Positions 1 to 10,605 of a stretch of 64,000 nt of DNA are shown piece by piece; positions within the stretch are counted from its first letter, which is position 1; every line of letters begins with the position of its first letter. This DNA comes from Stropharia rugosoannulata (Eukaryota; Basidiomycota; Agaricomycetes; Agaricales; Strophariaceae), in NCBI GenBank assembly GCA_028532985.1, contig JANCIK010000006.1:1860001-1924000 (forward strand), read 5' to 3'. The notes below the pieces were generated by a model. The model made no database searches. It was not told the DNA's origin and saw nothing but the letters and a program-made list of their open reading frames with translations. Position numbers and translations under genes: made by a program.

Positions 1-312
1 GATAAATTGGAACTGACGTCGTCAATGCGGCCCCCAGGAAAACTATTCAGTTGTTTAAGGGCTATCTCTTCAAAAGACTGAGTCCAATATATATGTTTAA
101 TACTTACCTTATTTCCCCAGAATGTGTCCGTAAATTCTTGGAACGAATTTCGAGTAGAACACCGGGCTCACCGCCCACGTTACAGATAGGGATGAGGACT
201 GCGGCGTTCCGTTCTTTGGAAATAGAAGGCGAGTTAAGAGGATTACTAGGTATGACATCCGATGCCTTTCTGAGAGCGCGTCTAAGTGTGTGAAGTGTTG
301 CCGGGGTGAAAG

Positions 313-494
313 TGTAAAGCCTGCGTGGCGGGCAGGTAAATCACTGACACAAGGTCACACGAAGTGAAGAGGACCAAGCTGTGGGATTGGACAACCGAGA
401 AACGGGTACAGGTGGTGGTAAACGACTAAAGAGGATCGAGGTATCTACAAGGTAAATAAGGGATACGTCATGTGATGGGTGTACCATCCTTACA
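313..494 (-). repeat. LTR of gag-only element (3' LTR in gag orientation)
   Basis: This 182 bp repeat begins TGTAAAGC and ends CCTTACA on the plus strand. It matches 2298-2479 base for base in my reading, and is preceded by the GAAAG target copy. Confidence 0.9.
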
Positions 495-924
495 GTCACC
501 CCCGCTTTGATGAAGAAAAATCAGGTATCCAAAAGACAAAAGGAAAATGAGGTGTGAGGAGTTAATAACAAAGAAACTTGAATCAATTAAAAATATCACA
601 AGTCGCAAACCGGTTCAGGTACAAGGGCATATTCCATGAATTAGGAACCACGAGGACAAGAAAAGTATTGCCTGAAAAGTGAGATAAACAATGACCAAGA
701 AACAGATATCATAAAAGGATATCGCAAAAGCGGATTAAAGGAGGTAAAACACGTTTGAATCAAAACAAATATCTCACAAATCGTGACATGGTGCAAGAAC
801 AGGGGCAGTCCATCCGTAGGAACCACAGGTCAAGAAAAATGTCGTTCGAGGAGTAAGGTAAATGGTTATCGATTGCCAGAAAAACAAGAATTAAAAATAA
901 GAAATAAAAACTCAACAAAAAAAA

Positions 925-1974
925 TCAGTCATCGCGATCAAGATCTTCTTCAGAATCCGTGTCACAACGGCCTTTTGCAGGATTCCAACCTAAGACACAA
1001 GATCTGTAGCGGCTGTCGTCAGAATCATACTCATCTTCCGAGTACATATCAGTGGGTATTGACGGTCCAAGTACAGCAAAAACGGGTGCTGCCGGTTTTG
1101 CTGTAACAAGAGTTGGCTTTAACTCTAGAGAGGATAAAGCAGTGGGGCCTTCGGAGGAAAGGTCATTCTGTGTAACAAAATTGACAGAATTATTACGAGG
1201 GGGGATACCCAAGGCAGCATTACCAGGACAATGGGCATTCTTGTGAGGAGTCCAGCCAGGAGATTTAGGATGAAGTCGGCAGTGAAAGCAACCATTGAGG
1301 GACCGAAGATGTTCACGTTCAGCTACTGAAAGTGGTAGAACAGTACCCATACTAGATGAGGAGGATAGTGATTGAGTAGACTTTAGCACATTAGAAGTTG
1401 TAGCATAGCCTTCAGCTTGCATAGACAACCAAGTGGAAGACATCAAGCTAATTAAGGCGTCGACTTTGATTTCAGCAAAATCAAAGGTGGGAAGTGCGCA
1501 TATACGCAGACGTAACAGCTTGTTAGCTCGGAACAAAAGATGTCCTTTCATAACAGTGTTTGAAATAGCATAGCCACGGCCAGCACTGCCCAAGGTAGTA
1601 CGCGCTTGTTCCAGGCGGTCGACAAAGTCCATAAAAGTAGATGAGCCTTGAGATATGGTGTAAAAAGTAGCCAGAGCATCAAGCTTCCAAGAACTAGGTA
1701 CAAAACGTTCCCGTATGGCATCAGCAAATTCGGACCAAGATTTGAGCTTCTTGAGAGTCTCACGGTGTTCGCACCACCATTGCGCAGCTGGCGGAGACTC
1801 AAGACGTAAACCAGCAAGAAGAATTTGAAGAGCAACACTAAGCTCTTTCTCGGGGTTTAATAGGCTCCAAACCTCGAAGGAATCTTGACATAAACTGATC
1901 CAAGCTGTGACAGAGCTTGCAGTGATATCGCCAGAAAGCTTAGGTAGATCAAGTTTTGTAGACGACTTCGACAT
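925..1974 (-). CDS. Retrotransposon Gag-like protein
   Basis: The product is 349 aa from the first in-frame ATG (1974). The frame stays open without an ATG up to 2268, so an upstream start or spliced leader is possible. The N-terminal half (PKLSGD, then W/L-rich helices with QWWCEH and FVPSSWKLDAL) follows the pattern of basidiomycete Gag capsid domains. Near residue 230 a C-x2-C-x11-H-x4-C array (starting CFHC and ending KNAHC) resembles an elongated zinc knuckle. The C-terminus is acidic. There is no protease or Pol. Gag would package element RNA into virus-like particles. It is the only gene between the two LTRs. Confidence 0.75.
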   Translation of the reverse strand: MSKSSTKLDLPKLSGDITASSVTAWISLCQDSFEVWSLLNPEKELSVALQILLAGLRLESPPAAQWWCEHRETLKKLKSWSEFADAIRERFVPSSWKLDALATFYTISQGSSTFMDFVDRLEQARTTLGSAGRGYAISNTVMKGHLLFRANKLLRLRICALPTFDFAEIKVDALISLMSSTWLSMQAEGYATTSNVLKSTQSLSSSSSMGTVLPLSVAEREHLRSLNGCFHCRLHPKSPGWTPHKNAHCPGNAALGIPPRNNSVNFVTQNDLSSEGPTALSSLELKPTLVTAKPAAPVFAVLGPSIPTDMYSEDEYDSDDSRYRSCVLGWNPAKGRCDTDSEEDLDRDD

Positions 1975-2297
1975 AGCTTTAGGCTTCGGAGAACGGCGTC
2001 GGGGAGGTCGTATAAAAGGCGTGGGAGGAATATTGTGACTATCGACGGATTGAGCTCGTTTAGAACGAGTAGGGCCGTTTGGAATGGGATTTAATGGCTC
2101 CAAAATAGGTAAGTCACCCGAGGCAGCGCCTTGACGAGTAAACCGAGGTATCCGAGAATCCAGAGTGTTCCAGGAACGGTTCAACGCGAATCTATAAAGG
2201 CGAGCAACCGAAAACGCGAAATTGATAATGGCGAGATGAAAGGAATGTGATGTTGAGGAAGCAACCAACGAGGACTTGGCGGAACTTCAAAAAAAAG

Positions 2298-2479
2298 TGT
2301 AAAGCCTGCGTGGCGGGCAGGTAAATCACTGACACAAGGTCACACGAAGTGAAGAGGACCAAGCTGTGGGATTGGACAACCGAGAAACGGGTACAGGTGG
2401 TGGTAAACGACTAAAGAGGATCGAGGTATCTACAAGGTAAATAAGGGATACGTCATGTGATGGGTGTACCATCCTTACA
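2298..2479 (-). repeat. LTR of gag-only element (5' LTR in gag orientation)
   Basis: Identical to 313-494 and followed by the GAAAG target copy at 2480-2484. In gag orientation it lies upstream of the reading frame and would supply the promoter. Confidence 0.9.
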
Positions 2480-2542
2480 GAAAGGCTTAGTCAAGGAAAT
2501 GATGGCTCTATGAGGACTTGCAGAAAGCGAACCAGATGCCAT

Positions 2543-2815
2543 GGCATAGGTATCCTCGACTTTGGGTAATTTGTGGGGACTGTTGGAGCTTGCCGCTGCC
2601 TGGCTTAAACGAGGCTTTCCGAAGGCGAGCCAAAGGCAAACTCCATGCAAACTCACTTTTTAAAGGAGCGCTCAGGCACGCTCAGGCAATATTTGTCCGA
2701 CCGGCGGAATGATTAGTCAGCAAGCATGTAAGCAGGTACAGCCACCTATAATGACATCGTTGACGGGTCCGCGGTCCTATGTAGTCAGCGACTGGATTAA
2801 TTATTGGAGACCATC
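2543..2815. promoter_or_regulatory. Divergent promoter region between PCD1-like gene and ETP1
   Basis: These 273 bp separate the two start codons (minus-strand ATG at 2542, plus-strand ATG at 2816). No coding signal is visible. A shared bidirectional promoter is inferred from the arrangement alone. Confidence 0.4.
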
Positions 2816-4894
2816 ATGAAGCGTGGTTATCACATCCGCATAGTCCTCAACCGTAAAAATACTGCCATTTCCTCCACCTCTGCCCAACTGCCCGACTCTT
2901 TCATACCTGCTTCACTTTTCCAACCTCTCCCAAGCCACGCAACCAAGTCCTCTCTGAGAAGAAACACGCTTTCGCGACCGTCCACACGCCAGGCAGATTA
3001 CAGGACCGGGCCCCTAAGTATTGATTGGATAGACCTTGATCATATGGGCTCTGTACTTCATAAAGATAGTAGACGAGGTGCGCACCCATAGTATTCTGCT
3101 AGAAAAGCTGACTCACTGACTGACCAGGCCCTTCCAGGTCCGGCAGAAGCCACCTTCGTACCACACACAAGAAAGAAAACTGGGTCGACCAACCTTCCGG
3201 AAGGCACAGTTCATGTATACCGAGATGGATCGGGCAAGCCTACTCCTGAAGAACTGGAGGCCAAAGTCGAGCAGATGTCGTTAGCTGAATCGTTCGAACA
3301 AGACGCTGATGACGGAATTATGCTTGGTGTTCTTGCTGTACCATCGTGGATGACTCCTTCGGACTTTCTTGACTTTGTTGCTCCAGCAGTGGAGGGAATA
3401 TCACATATCCGTATCATTAGGTATGTACGGACTACCCCGCATTCACACCATTGTTTCATTTGCAAGGGCACAGGGACTTTTCTCCCAACCGTTCAATGGT
3501 CATCATGAAATTCTTGAATCCTGCCGATGCTGCAGAGTTTGTAGAAGCTTATAATGGGAAAGCCTTCAATTCTATGGAGGTGAGCGCTTCTGTTTATCCA
3601 CCCTGCTTGGCCACGTCGCTAAAATACGTACATATCTTAGCCGGAAATATGCAATGTTGTTCACGTTCTGTCGATAGTAATCGATGTGGACGACGCCATG
3701 TCACAGTCAATTGGGCAACACTCCTCAAAGCAAGCGTCTATGTATGAATTGCCTACTTGCCCCGTCTGTCTTGAACGAATGGACTCTGCAGTAACTGGTT
3801 TAATAACCGTCCCTTGTTCTCATACATTCCATTGTGCATGTTTAAGCAAATGGGGTGACAGTAGGTAGGTCATTATCTGTACAGTCTGAACACCCATGCT
3901 AACTGCTTGTAGATGTCCTGTGTGCCGCTATTCTCAGAATTTGCTCTCCTCCCATCCCACAACATCTAGCTCCGCAAGGATGGTCCCATTTGCGAACCCA
4001 ATAGCATCAAATCAATCAGCGTGCACTTCCTGCTCTTCCACCACTAATCTCTGGATTTGTCTAATATGTGGCAATGTCGGATGTGGGCGCTATGGACAAG
4101 CTCATGCGCAGGGGCACTACCAAGCTACGACTCATCTATATGCTTTGGAGCTTGAAACACAGCGCGTGTGGGACTATGCTGGTGACGGTTATGTTCATCG
4201 TCTAATTCAAAATAAAGCGGACGGGAAACTGGTTGAACTTCCTAGTGCAGCATCCGCAATAAACACGACGACGCGCGACGGTGAATTGGGGCCTTCTCAG
4301 GCGGACGCACTAACAGCTGAGAAGATAGAGGCAATTGGCATCGAATATTCGTATCTGCTCACGTCGCAACTAGACTCACAGCGCGCTTTTTATGATGAAC
4401 AGGCCGCGGAGATGCAAAGACAGGTTGGAGACCTTACACGCATAGTTGAACGGATCAGCGATGAACTAAGGCGGGAGCAATCACGCAATAAAGAGGAAGA
4501 ATTACACATTAAGAGAGAAGAAGAAGAAAAGCTAGCTAGGCTAGCTAAAGAGAAAACCAAGTCAGATCAGCGGGCCGAGAAGCTCGCTGAACTGGCGAGA
4601 AAGCTGGAAAAGGATCTACGTGAGGAGAGGGCCGTCTCAGAGGGGTTGATGAAGAATCTTGCAAAGTTAAAAGAAAGAGCCGACCTCGCGGACAAAGAGA
4701 AGCAAGATTTTTCAATCAAAGTGCGCGAGTTGGAGGATCAGGTCAGAGATGTAATGTTCTTCCTCGAAGCAAAGACGAAGATCGAGCATGGAGATGGCAT
4801 TGAGACTGAGGCTGCAGGGGGTTCGATAACCATTCCCACTCCGCCTTTGATGCCCTCAGCAAACTCTAGGAAGAAAAAGGGCCGAAAGAAATAG
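2816..4894 (+). CDS. ETP1: BRAP2/ETP1 family RING-UBP ubiquitin ligase
   Basis: Five exons join in frame (2816-3077, 3138-3420, 3474-3579, 3641-3864, 3913-4894) to a 618-aa protein, close to yeast Etp1 (585 aa). The order is an N-terminal region (about 1-110), the BRAP2 RRM-like domain (VLAVPSWMTPSDFLDFVAP, about 145-230), a C3H2C3 RING (CPVCLERM...HTFHCACLSKW...CPVC), a UBP-type zinc finger (ACTSCSS...CGNVGCGRYGQAHAQGHY), a long charged coiled coil (about 415-580) and a basic tail. Family members are cytoplasmic E3 ligases or nuclear-localisation-signal retention factors; yeast Etp1 acts in the ethanol response. Introns are 48-61 nt with good branch sites. The ATG at 2816 is the only one upstream of the conserved YHIRIVL start. 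The gene is complete and convergent with its right neighbour. Confidence 0.93.
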
Positions 4895-5253
4895 CTTTAT
4901 TATTGCAGACTTCGTCGCAGTGTATATATCGTTTACTTTGACGCAGTGTCGCTTGGATAGCTTTGGAACGCCAGCGAAATCCCCTTATTCCATGGCGCCT
5001 CTTGTCCACTCAACCCGCCCTCAACTTATCTCAGTAGTAACATCTACTGTAGACCAGATAAGCAAATAGCATCAGAATGTAGGGCTCGGAGGCACAACAA
5101 AAGCAGGAGCAACATAATATGATTGGTTGTGACACTCAACACGATGTAGATATCATAGCACGCTATTCCGGGCATGAAAAATGTGGTCCTAGACAATAAA
5201 GATAATAGGCGAAGTCGTCCAAAAAATTAAAAGGGACATAATAATATACAACA
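4895..5253. other. Convergent intergenic region
   Basis: This is the 3' flank of both ETP1 (plus) and the downstream minus-strand gene. No reading frame or repeat is recognised. It presumably holds both polyadenylation regions. Confidence 0.4.
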
Positions 5254-8200
5254 CTAAAGGCCTTCAAAGAAACTGATATCCTGAGCTGACAACCCACCCC
5301 CTGTGGCGTGTTTGGTAGTCGAAGTATTCCCGGCTTGCATGGGAGAAGGTAACAAGGTGGATCCTGGCTTCAGCAGGCCAGAAGCAATGTGCGAAGGGGG
5401 TCCTGCAGGCTGTACCGGTGCCGGAGCAGGCTTCGTTTGCATGGGAATGTTCCATGATATATCAGGGGGGTTGACTGACGGCACGCCATGCGTAGTCTGA
5501 GACGCAGTAAGAGAAGCCATGACTTGATCTTGCTGTACCTGCATGGTACTGCGACCATTGTTAAAGAGATCCATGCCTGATGTACCACTATTACCGTTAG
5601 GGGGCGGTTGAAGGGCTTCAGGTAAGGGAGAGGGAGGGTTAAGCCATCGACCTCGAGTCGCTGCTGTTTCCAACAAGCTCATGGTACGTGAGTGATCAGC
5701 CTTCCTAGATATCTTCCGCATCAGACCGGTAGCCGGCTTCGGAGTCATCGAAACGCCATAAGCTTTAGGGGCTGTTGCGTGAGAGGATGAAAGTTGCGAT
5801 GCCACAAAGTTTTGTTTTGCAGGTGGTTGCGGAGGTGAAGAGCCCCATAGATCGTCAATTTCGTTTTCCCCGCTCGCGGCTGATAGACCTTGCATAGGCT
5901 TTGGTTTGGTTTCTTGTGTCTGCAGAAAATTAAACGACAGCTGTCCTATATTGCTAGGTTGGGCAGGAGATGACAAGAAATCTGCAAAATCATCGTCATC
6001 ATCCGCAACCGCCGGATGTTGCGCCGACTGTGTCATTCGAGGAGGACTTTGAGGACGAGAACTAATCGGAGGTAGGGGCAAAGGTGAAATGCTGTCATTT
6101 CGCCCCATCAGGTCAGATCCTCCACTGGTGGGAGGGGGTGGAAGCACGAAAGAACCTGGCCCAGGGAGCAGAGGAGGGGTGGCCGAAGATGGGCGTGACG
6201 ATGACATTATGGGCACAAAATACCGTTTCCCTTGAACAGGTAGCGGTTTATTTACGAGAGTCGCCGGCTGGTCGAAACTCGCCCAAAATTGATCGGATTG
6301 ACGGTCTGGGCTACCGACGCTAACAGTTGGAATATTTGATGGCGGGGGTGTTGGTAATGACGGTTGCGGAATAGGGGAGAATGAGGGCGGCGATGATGAT
6401 TCAAGGATGGACGTCCCGCTTTGCTTACCAGCTAGCGGGGAACCAGATCTAGTTGACTGATCAGGTTGTCCACTGGCGTTATCAAAGAACGACATAAAAT
6501 CTTCGTCTTGCAATTGTTTATCAGGAACAATTGGCGCCTTTGAGGTCTTTTGGGGCGCCTTCGGCGGGGGTGAAAGAGGTAAAGGCAATGTCACAGGAAC
6601 GGGCGGTGATTTAAGGACTTCATGCAGACTATGCAACCCTTGCTTCTGACTATCTGGCTCGGGATCCGTTAAAGAAGGAACATCGGACAAGAATTCAAGG
6701 TCATCTGACGAAAGAGCTATGGAGTCTCTGGATGATGCCCGTGGCCGCGAAGAAAAGCGACCGAGGAAGCGAGAAACGGCAGAAAGAGGAGGAGGCGACG
6801 GCTCACGTTTTATCTCTTCTCCAAATACATTTGTAAGGGCTGAGGCGGTTACAGACGGCAGATTTGAATCTGCTGTCTGTGCATCACCGGTAGCAAAGGT
6901 AGAAACACTTGGTGACGGTGGAACAGATTTTTCTCCAGATATACTGTGAGACGTACTGTGTCGAGTACTATCCACACTTGTTCGTGGTGAACCACTAGAT
7001 TTCACACTTGGTGTTCCAGGAGCGGGGGAAGATGATCTTTTACCCATATCTGTCGTTGAACTTGTTCCCCTCCGGCCGAAAAATGAAAGTAGTCCTGCCC
7101 TTGACTTCTTTTTGTTGTCATCAACCAAGGCGGGTCCCTCTTTCGCTGAATCGAGAAGCCTCCAGCCAACGGGAACCACATCTTCTTGGGTTATGATTGG
7201 CCTAGCTTTAAGGGCAGCTTCCCAAGACGTGGAGCCCTTCGAGGCCATGTATAGTGCCATAGGACTGGTCCGGGATAAACGAGAATGCCTGGTGAGTTTA
7301 AGTGCCTCAGAAAGCTGCTTCGAAGCAAAGGTCTTGGAAAAAGGAATGTTAGTCGGTAAAACCAAGTTTTCGGGAATTAATCTCTGTGCTATGGATTGCC
7401 TGTATAGCAGGGTTAAAATAAGAGCCATAGTTCATATTTAAAACGTACTCTGCGAGACTATCAGTATCCTTGTGTGATTCTGGGGCGTTTTGGTCGCTCT
7501 CTGATAGTTCTTTGTCAGGCCAGATTTCAGAAGATAATTTCTCGAATTGGCCGAGAACGGCTGCAAGTAATTCTGGTGGCTAAGAAATGTCAAATTATGT
7601 GTGTGAGTACCTAAAAGTATACGAACAACATGCCGATCCTGCTTTTCTTTCTGTTGACGTGCTGTCTCCCATTCATCGATCGGTTCTTCTTGGCTACTCG
7701 ATGCCAGTGAATCTGAACTGGGCGCATTCCATGGTTCTGCTCCCCAAGTTGATGCTTCAGCAGAAGGTAAGGAGAAATTCGGTTTAGATGGAGTCCCCCA
7801 TTCTTCAGAGATTTCTTCGGCAGTTTCGAATGTCCCAAACCCATCAACATCATCTATGGGTGGCAGGGAGAGCGGTATAACAATGGGCGTTTGAGATGAT
7901 GGTGGAAGCTCCTGTGATGTAAATGGACGAGGAGAAATAGTTTCCGATTCAGACTCATCAGCACCGGCACTATTGGCATTCGACGGTAGGATAATTGACT
8001 GCGCAGTGTCTTCTATTAGCTGAGAGGTGGATTCAACAATAGTAGCGCTGAATCCCAAAGTAGACTCTTTACTGGCTAATGATAATACATCGAAAGTGGA
8101 TGGTGCTGGGTTCCAGCCGGCAGGTGCATCGCTTCCCCAGAGCGTAGCTTCAGAGGGGTCCGGATCACCCCAACTACTTGTGGGTTTTAATGACCACTCT

Positions 8201-8340
8201 GGCGTTGATATGTCGTCTTCATCATCGCTGTGTATAACTAAAACAGAAGGCGCCGACCACGAAGTCGAAACATTCCTAATCGAGGGAGTGACGTCCTGTT
8301 TGGAAGAATCACCCCAAGCGTTGGCCCAGGGGTCCTCCAT
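5254..8340 (-). CDS. Large disordered protein with AP-1 gamma-ear-like motifs (possible LAA2/aftiphilin-type adaptor)
   Basis: Three exons (8340-7627, 7579-7449, 7399-5254) give 996 aa in frame. The introns start GTTCGT and GTACGT. The protein is low complexity: Trp/Asp-rich at the N-terminus (starts MEDPWANAWGD), then a short ordered patch (PPELLAAVLGQFEKLSSEIW, about 239-260), a Ser/Pro-rich middle, an acidic DDDDDFADF and a C-terminal SAQDISFFEGL. DGFGTFE (about 165) and DDFADF match the phenylalanine motif bound by the ear of gamma-adaptin and GGA proteins, as in aftiphilin and yeast Laa2. That is the only functional clue, so a clathrin/AP-1 trafficking role is an inference from short motifs. 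The start is the ATG at 8340, facing the STE50-like gene. Confidence 0.6.
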
Positions 8341-8628
8341 AAAGCGTAGAAACAGTCCACTGGATGTCCAGGCGTCGAATGAAATGGTGTCAAAACATCT
8401 GAATTCGCCGTGCCGAACGCCCTATGAAGCACATATGTGATGGGAACACGGCGTGGCTGTGTATTGCCTATCTCAAAATAAAGTACTTTGTGCCAACTTT
8501 GTGCAATGTGTATGTAACGGCTGAGCAACTGGAATGTTACCATCTTGACTGATACGCTACAGTCGTTATCCTTCCTCCTCCATCATTTGTTCGCTGGCCG
8601 TTCCTCTTTGACCCTCTTCATCTCGTAA
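8341..8628. promoter_or_regulatory. Divergent promoter region
   Basis: This 288 bp interval lies between the minus-strand start at 8340 and the plus-strand ATG at 8629. It is pyrimidine-rich toward the STE50-like side. No specific binding site is claimed. Confidence 0.35.
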
Positions 8629-9841
8629 ATGTACGTTGAAAAACATTTATTTGACTGGGGCGAAGCAGATGTTCAACAATGGTTAACCGGACTTGGATAC
8701 ACTCATTGCGAGCGTCATATTAAAGGTATGTACATGTAACTTTGCAGCAACGAGTTGACCGAGTTCCCACACAACCAAAGAGCACAAGATTCGGGGGGAT
8801 ACGCTCTGTATGCTTGACTATGAAGGGCTCAAGACCATTGGCATATCCTCGGTCGGACAGCGGTTATATATCCTTAAGGCTATTTATGAACTGAAGATTC
8901 TTCATAACGTTGAATTTGGCGAGGATGATTATATTCCTCCTTGTAGGTAGTACTGTTACCTCAGAAATATACAAAGCTTATTTTCAATTTAGCTGAGATG
9001 ACTGACAAGGTTTCCCTCAAGCTTTTGCATACCACTGTGGTGGATCAAGGTGCGTACGACTTACCATTCAACCTGTTGGAAATGTACATCTGAATATACT
9101 ATCAAGGGAAACGCTTACGACTTCTTGAAGAGGATATGGTAACAATTAACAATGCAATGCGATCTTTCGTGGACGAGATCAAGAAACTTCGAATGACAAT
9201 AGGTTTACCAGTATGTGATTTCTCATTGCAAAGCCTGCAATGACTAAAAGTTTCAAAGGATGAAGAAATCATCAATAATGAGGTCTCAAGCTCAGGAAAA
9301 AATACAGAAGCGGCCGACAACGTTTCGCTGCACTCGGCAGTTGTCCCTTCCTATGAGAAAGCGCAGCCTCATTCGCAAAACAGTATAATTACAAATGCTA
9401 TACCGACCCCTATGACTGCAAGCACTGGATCATCCGATACAAGTAAAGTAAGCCTAGATGATCCTACTTGGAAAGTCCTTCCGGCCGCTCTCAAAAAGCA
9501 CCGCATAAATACGGAAGAATGGCCTAATTATTCCATGTTCATTACTTTTGGTCCCGCTTGTGAGTGTATTATACATATGCATCTCCCTAGCTGACTTTCT
9601 CTTTCTCTCAGCCAGTCGTACCAAACGTAAACTAGAACCTGACGAAAAACCTTTGTATCTATTCAAGAAGTTGAAGGACGCAAAAAAGAATCCCGCTTTT
9701 GTTTTGAAAAACATGAAAGAGCTTAGTTCCAAGGCCAAAAGCGTTCAACCGTCTTCTACCGAAAGTCATCCAATTATACAGGACAGTCCCGATGCAAACA
9801 CTCATACTAGTATGTATCCGACCCTATTTCTTCCACATTAG
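8629..9841 (+). CDS. STE50-like adaptor, short paralogue (SAM + RA, no SH3)
   Basis: Six exons (8629-8725, 8781-8942, 8993-9049, 9107-9210, 9259-9559, 9612-9841) join in frame to 316 aa. A SAM domain fills residues 1-85 (DWGEADVQQWLTGLGY, GISSVGQRLYILKAI) and a Ras-association domain lies around 195-300 (DPTWKVLPAALKKHRIN, EKPLYLFKKLKDAKKNPAFV). Splice positions and phases match the full-length paralogue downstream. Ste50/Ubc2 proteins link Ras or Cdc42 signals to the Ste11-type MAPKKK. This copy stops shortly after RA and lacks the linker and SH3 domains of its neighbour. A GTATGT directly upstream of the stop (about 9810) could be the relic of the lost next intron. Expression is unknown; a truncated or dominant-interfering paralogue is possible. 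Confidence 0.78.
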
Positions 9842-10605
9842 CATAATTTTGCCTGCCTATAGACTCTTTGCAGGTGATGAATTAAAGGTCATTTAGCATA
9901 ATATTCTTATGACCTACAACACATTTGCAATTTAGGTTTTGTAGAGTCATCCCCAGCTTTTTATACCCCTAACTCCTGGTGATCTTTTTTGGGTTTATTA
10001 TGCCTAAAATCAAATAGTTGAGTTACTAAAGTTATTACTTAGTGCTTCTTAAAACTGTACACTATCATATGTAATTTGTATTTGCAATGTAACTATTTTT
10101 ACGTATTATAGAGGTGGTGGTTTCAAGGTGGTTTCGGTGAACAGGTCACCACTCTGAAATTTGGACTATTGACAATGATTGAAAAATATATAGACCTTTA
10201 CTTAGAGTTCGGGGACCACTATGCTTGCTCAATGCCCAGTTTTCAACAGGTACAAAACAGGTATTTCTTTATATATTCACCATTGATTCACCGTTATTGG
10301 TTGGTTGTTGGTTCGACGTTCGACGTTCAGATCCCAGACTTCACAGGCTAGTAGGTCGACGACCGGCCTGACTATGAGGACTGCGTCCGTAGAGGAACTG
10401 GCAACTGGTCATCGGTGGGAAATGACCACGTGACATCTATCAATGGCCTGTGCTATGTAGACTTGCCCATTATGTAGCCAATGTTGCTCTAGTACTTCGC
10501 CTCAACTTCGCCGTTATCAATCTTATTCTGTTTCTTCATATTCTTCTCATCATTCTTTGGATAGAATCACCTCATTAACAGTGCTGTCGAACCCGCGCAG
10601 GCTCT
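9842..10605. other. AT-rich spacer between the STE50-like paralogues
   Basis: No gene is recognised. The first 300 bp are AT-rich and hold no SH3-coding remnant that I could read. The last part should be the promoter of the downstream gene. Confidence 0.4.

Larger units (their letters stand above)
313..2479 (-). mobile_element. Gag-only, non-autonomous LTR retrotransposon (TR-GAG-like)
   Basis: Two identical 182 bp direct repeats (313-494 and 2298-2479), each starting TGTAAAG and ending CTTACA, bound a 2167 bp element. It is flanked by 5 bp target duplications GAAAG (308-312 and 2480-2484). The interior holds one long minus-strand reading frame resembling Gag, and no reverse transcriptase, RNase H, integrase or protease. 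In the gag orientation a purine-rich AAAGCGGGGGTGAC directly precedes the downstream LTR and fits a polypurine tract; I found no convincing tRNA primer site. Identical LTRs imply a recent insertion. Movement presumably depends on the Pol of another element (inference). Confidence 0.88.
1..2542 (-). pseudogene. PCD1: Nudix CoA diphosphatase (PCD1/NUDT8-like), split by LTR element; partial at left edge
   Basis: On the minus strand an ATG at 2542 opens a reading frame to 2480. It resumes at 307, beyond the LTR element inserted at 313-2479 (the second GAAAG target copy is 308-312), and runs to a GT donor at 107. The next exon starts at 42 and reads into the Nudix-box start SFPGGRIDD before the window ends. 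The segment before the intron carries the motif AVLIPICNVGGEPGVLLEIR and ends at the RTHSGEI motif, the lead-in to the Nudix box of peroxisomal and mitochondrial CoA pyrophosphatases. Such enzymes hydrolyse CoA and its derivatives to 3',5'-ADP and phosphopantetheine. Removing the element and one target copy restores the frame exactly, so the gene was intact before insertion. As sequenced, exon 1 is interrupted after about 21 codons and is probably null. The call rests on these motifs; the catalytic REUXEE stretch lies outside the window. Confidence 0.8.

Noticed and set aside
51..293. 80-codon plus-strand frame at the left edge.
   Set aside because: It is antisense to the Nudix exon, whose protein sequence is recognisable.
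1052..1246. Plus-strand frames inside the gag-only element.
   Set aside because: They are antisense shadows of the Gag frame.
2518..2712. Plus-strand frame next to the gag element.
   Set aside because: It overlaps the start of the Nudix gene on the other strand and looks like a shadow.
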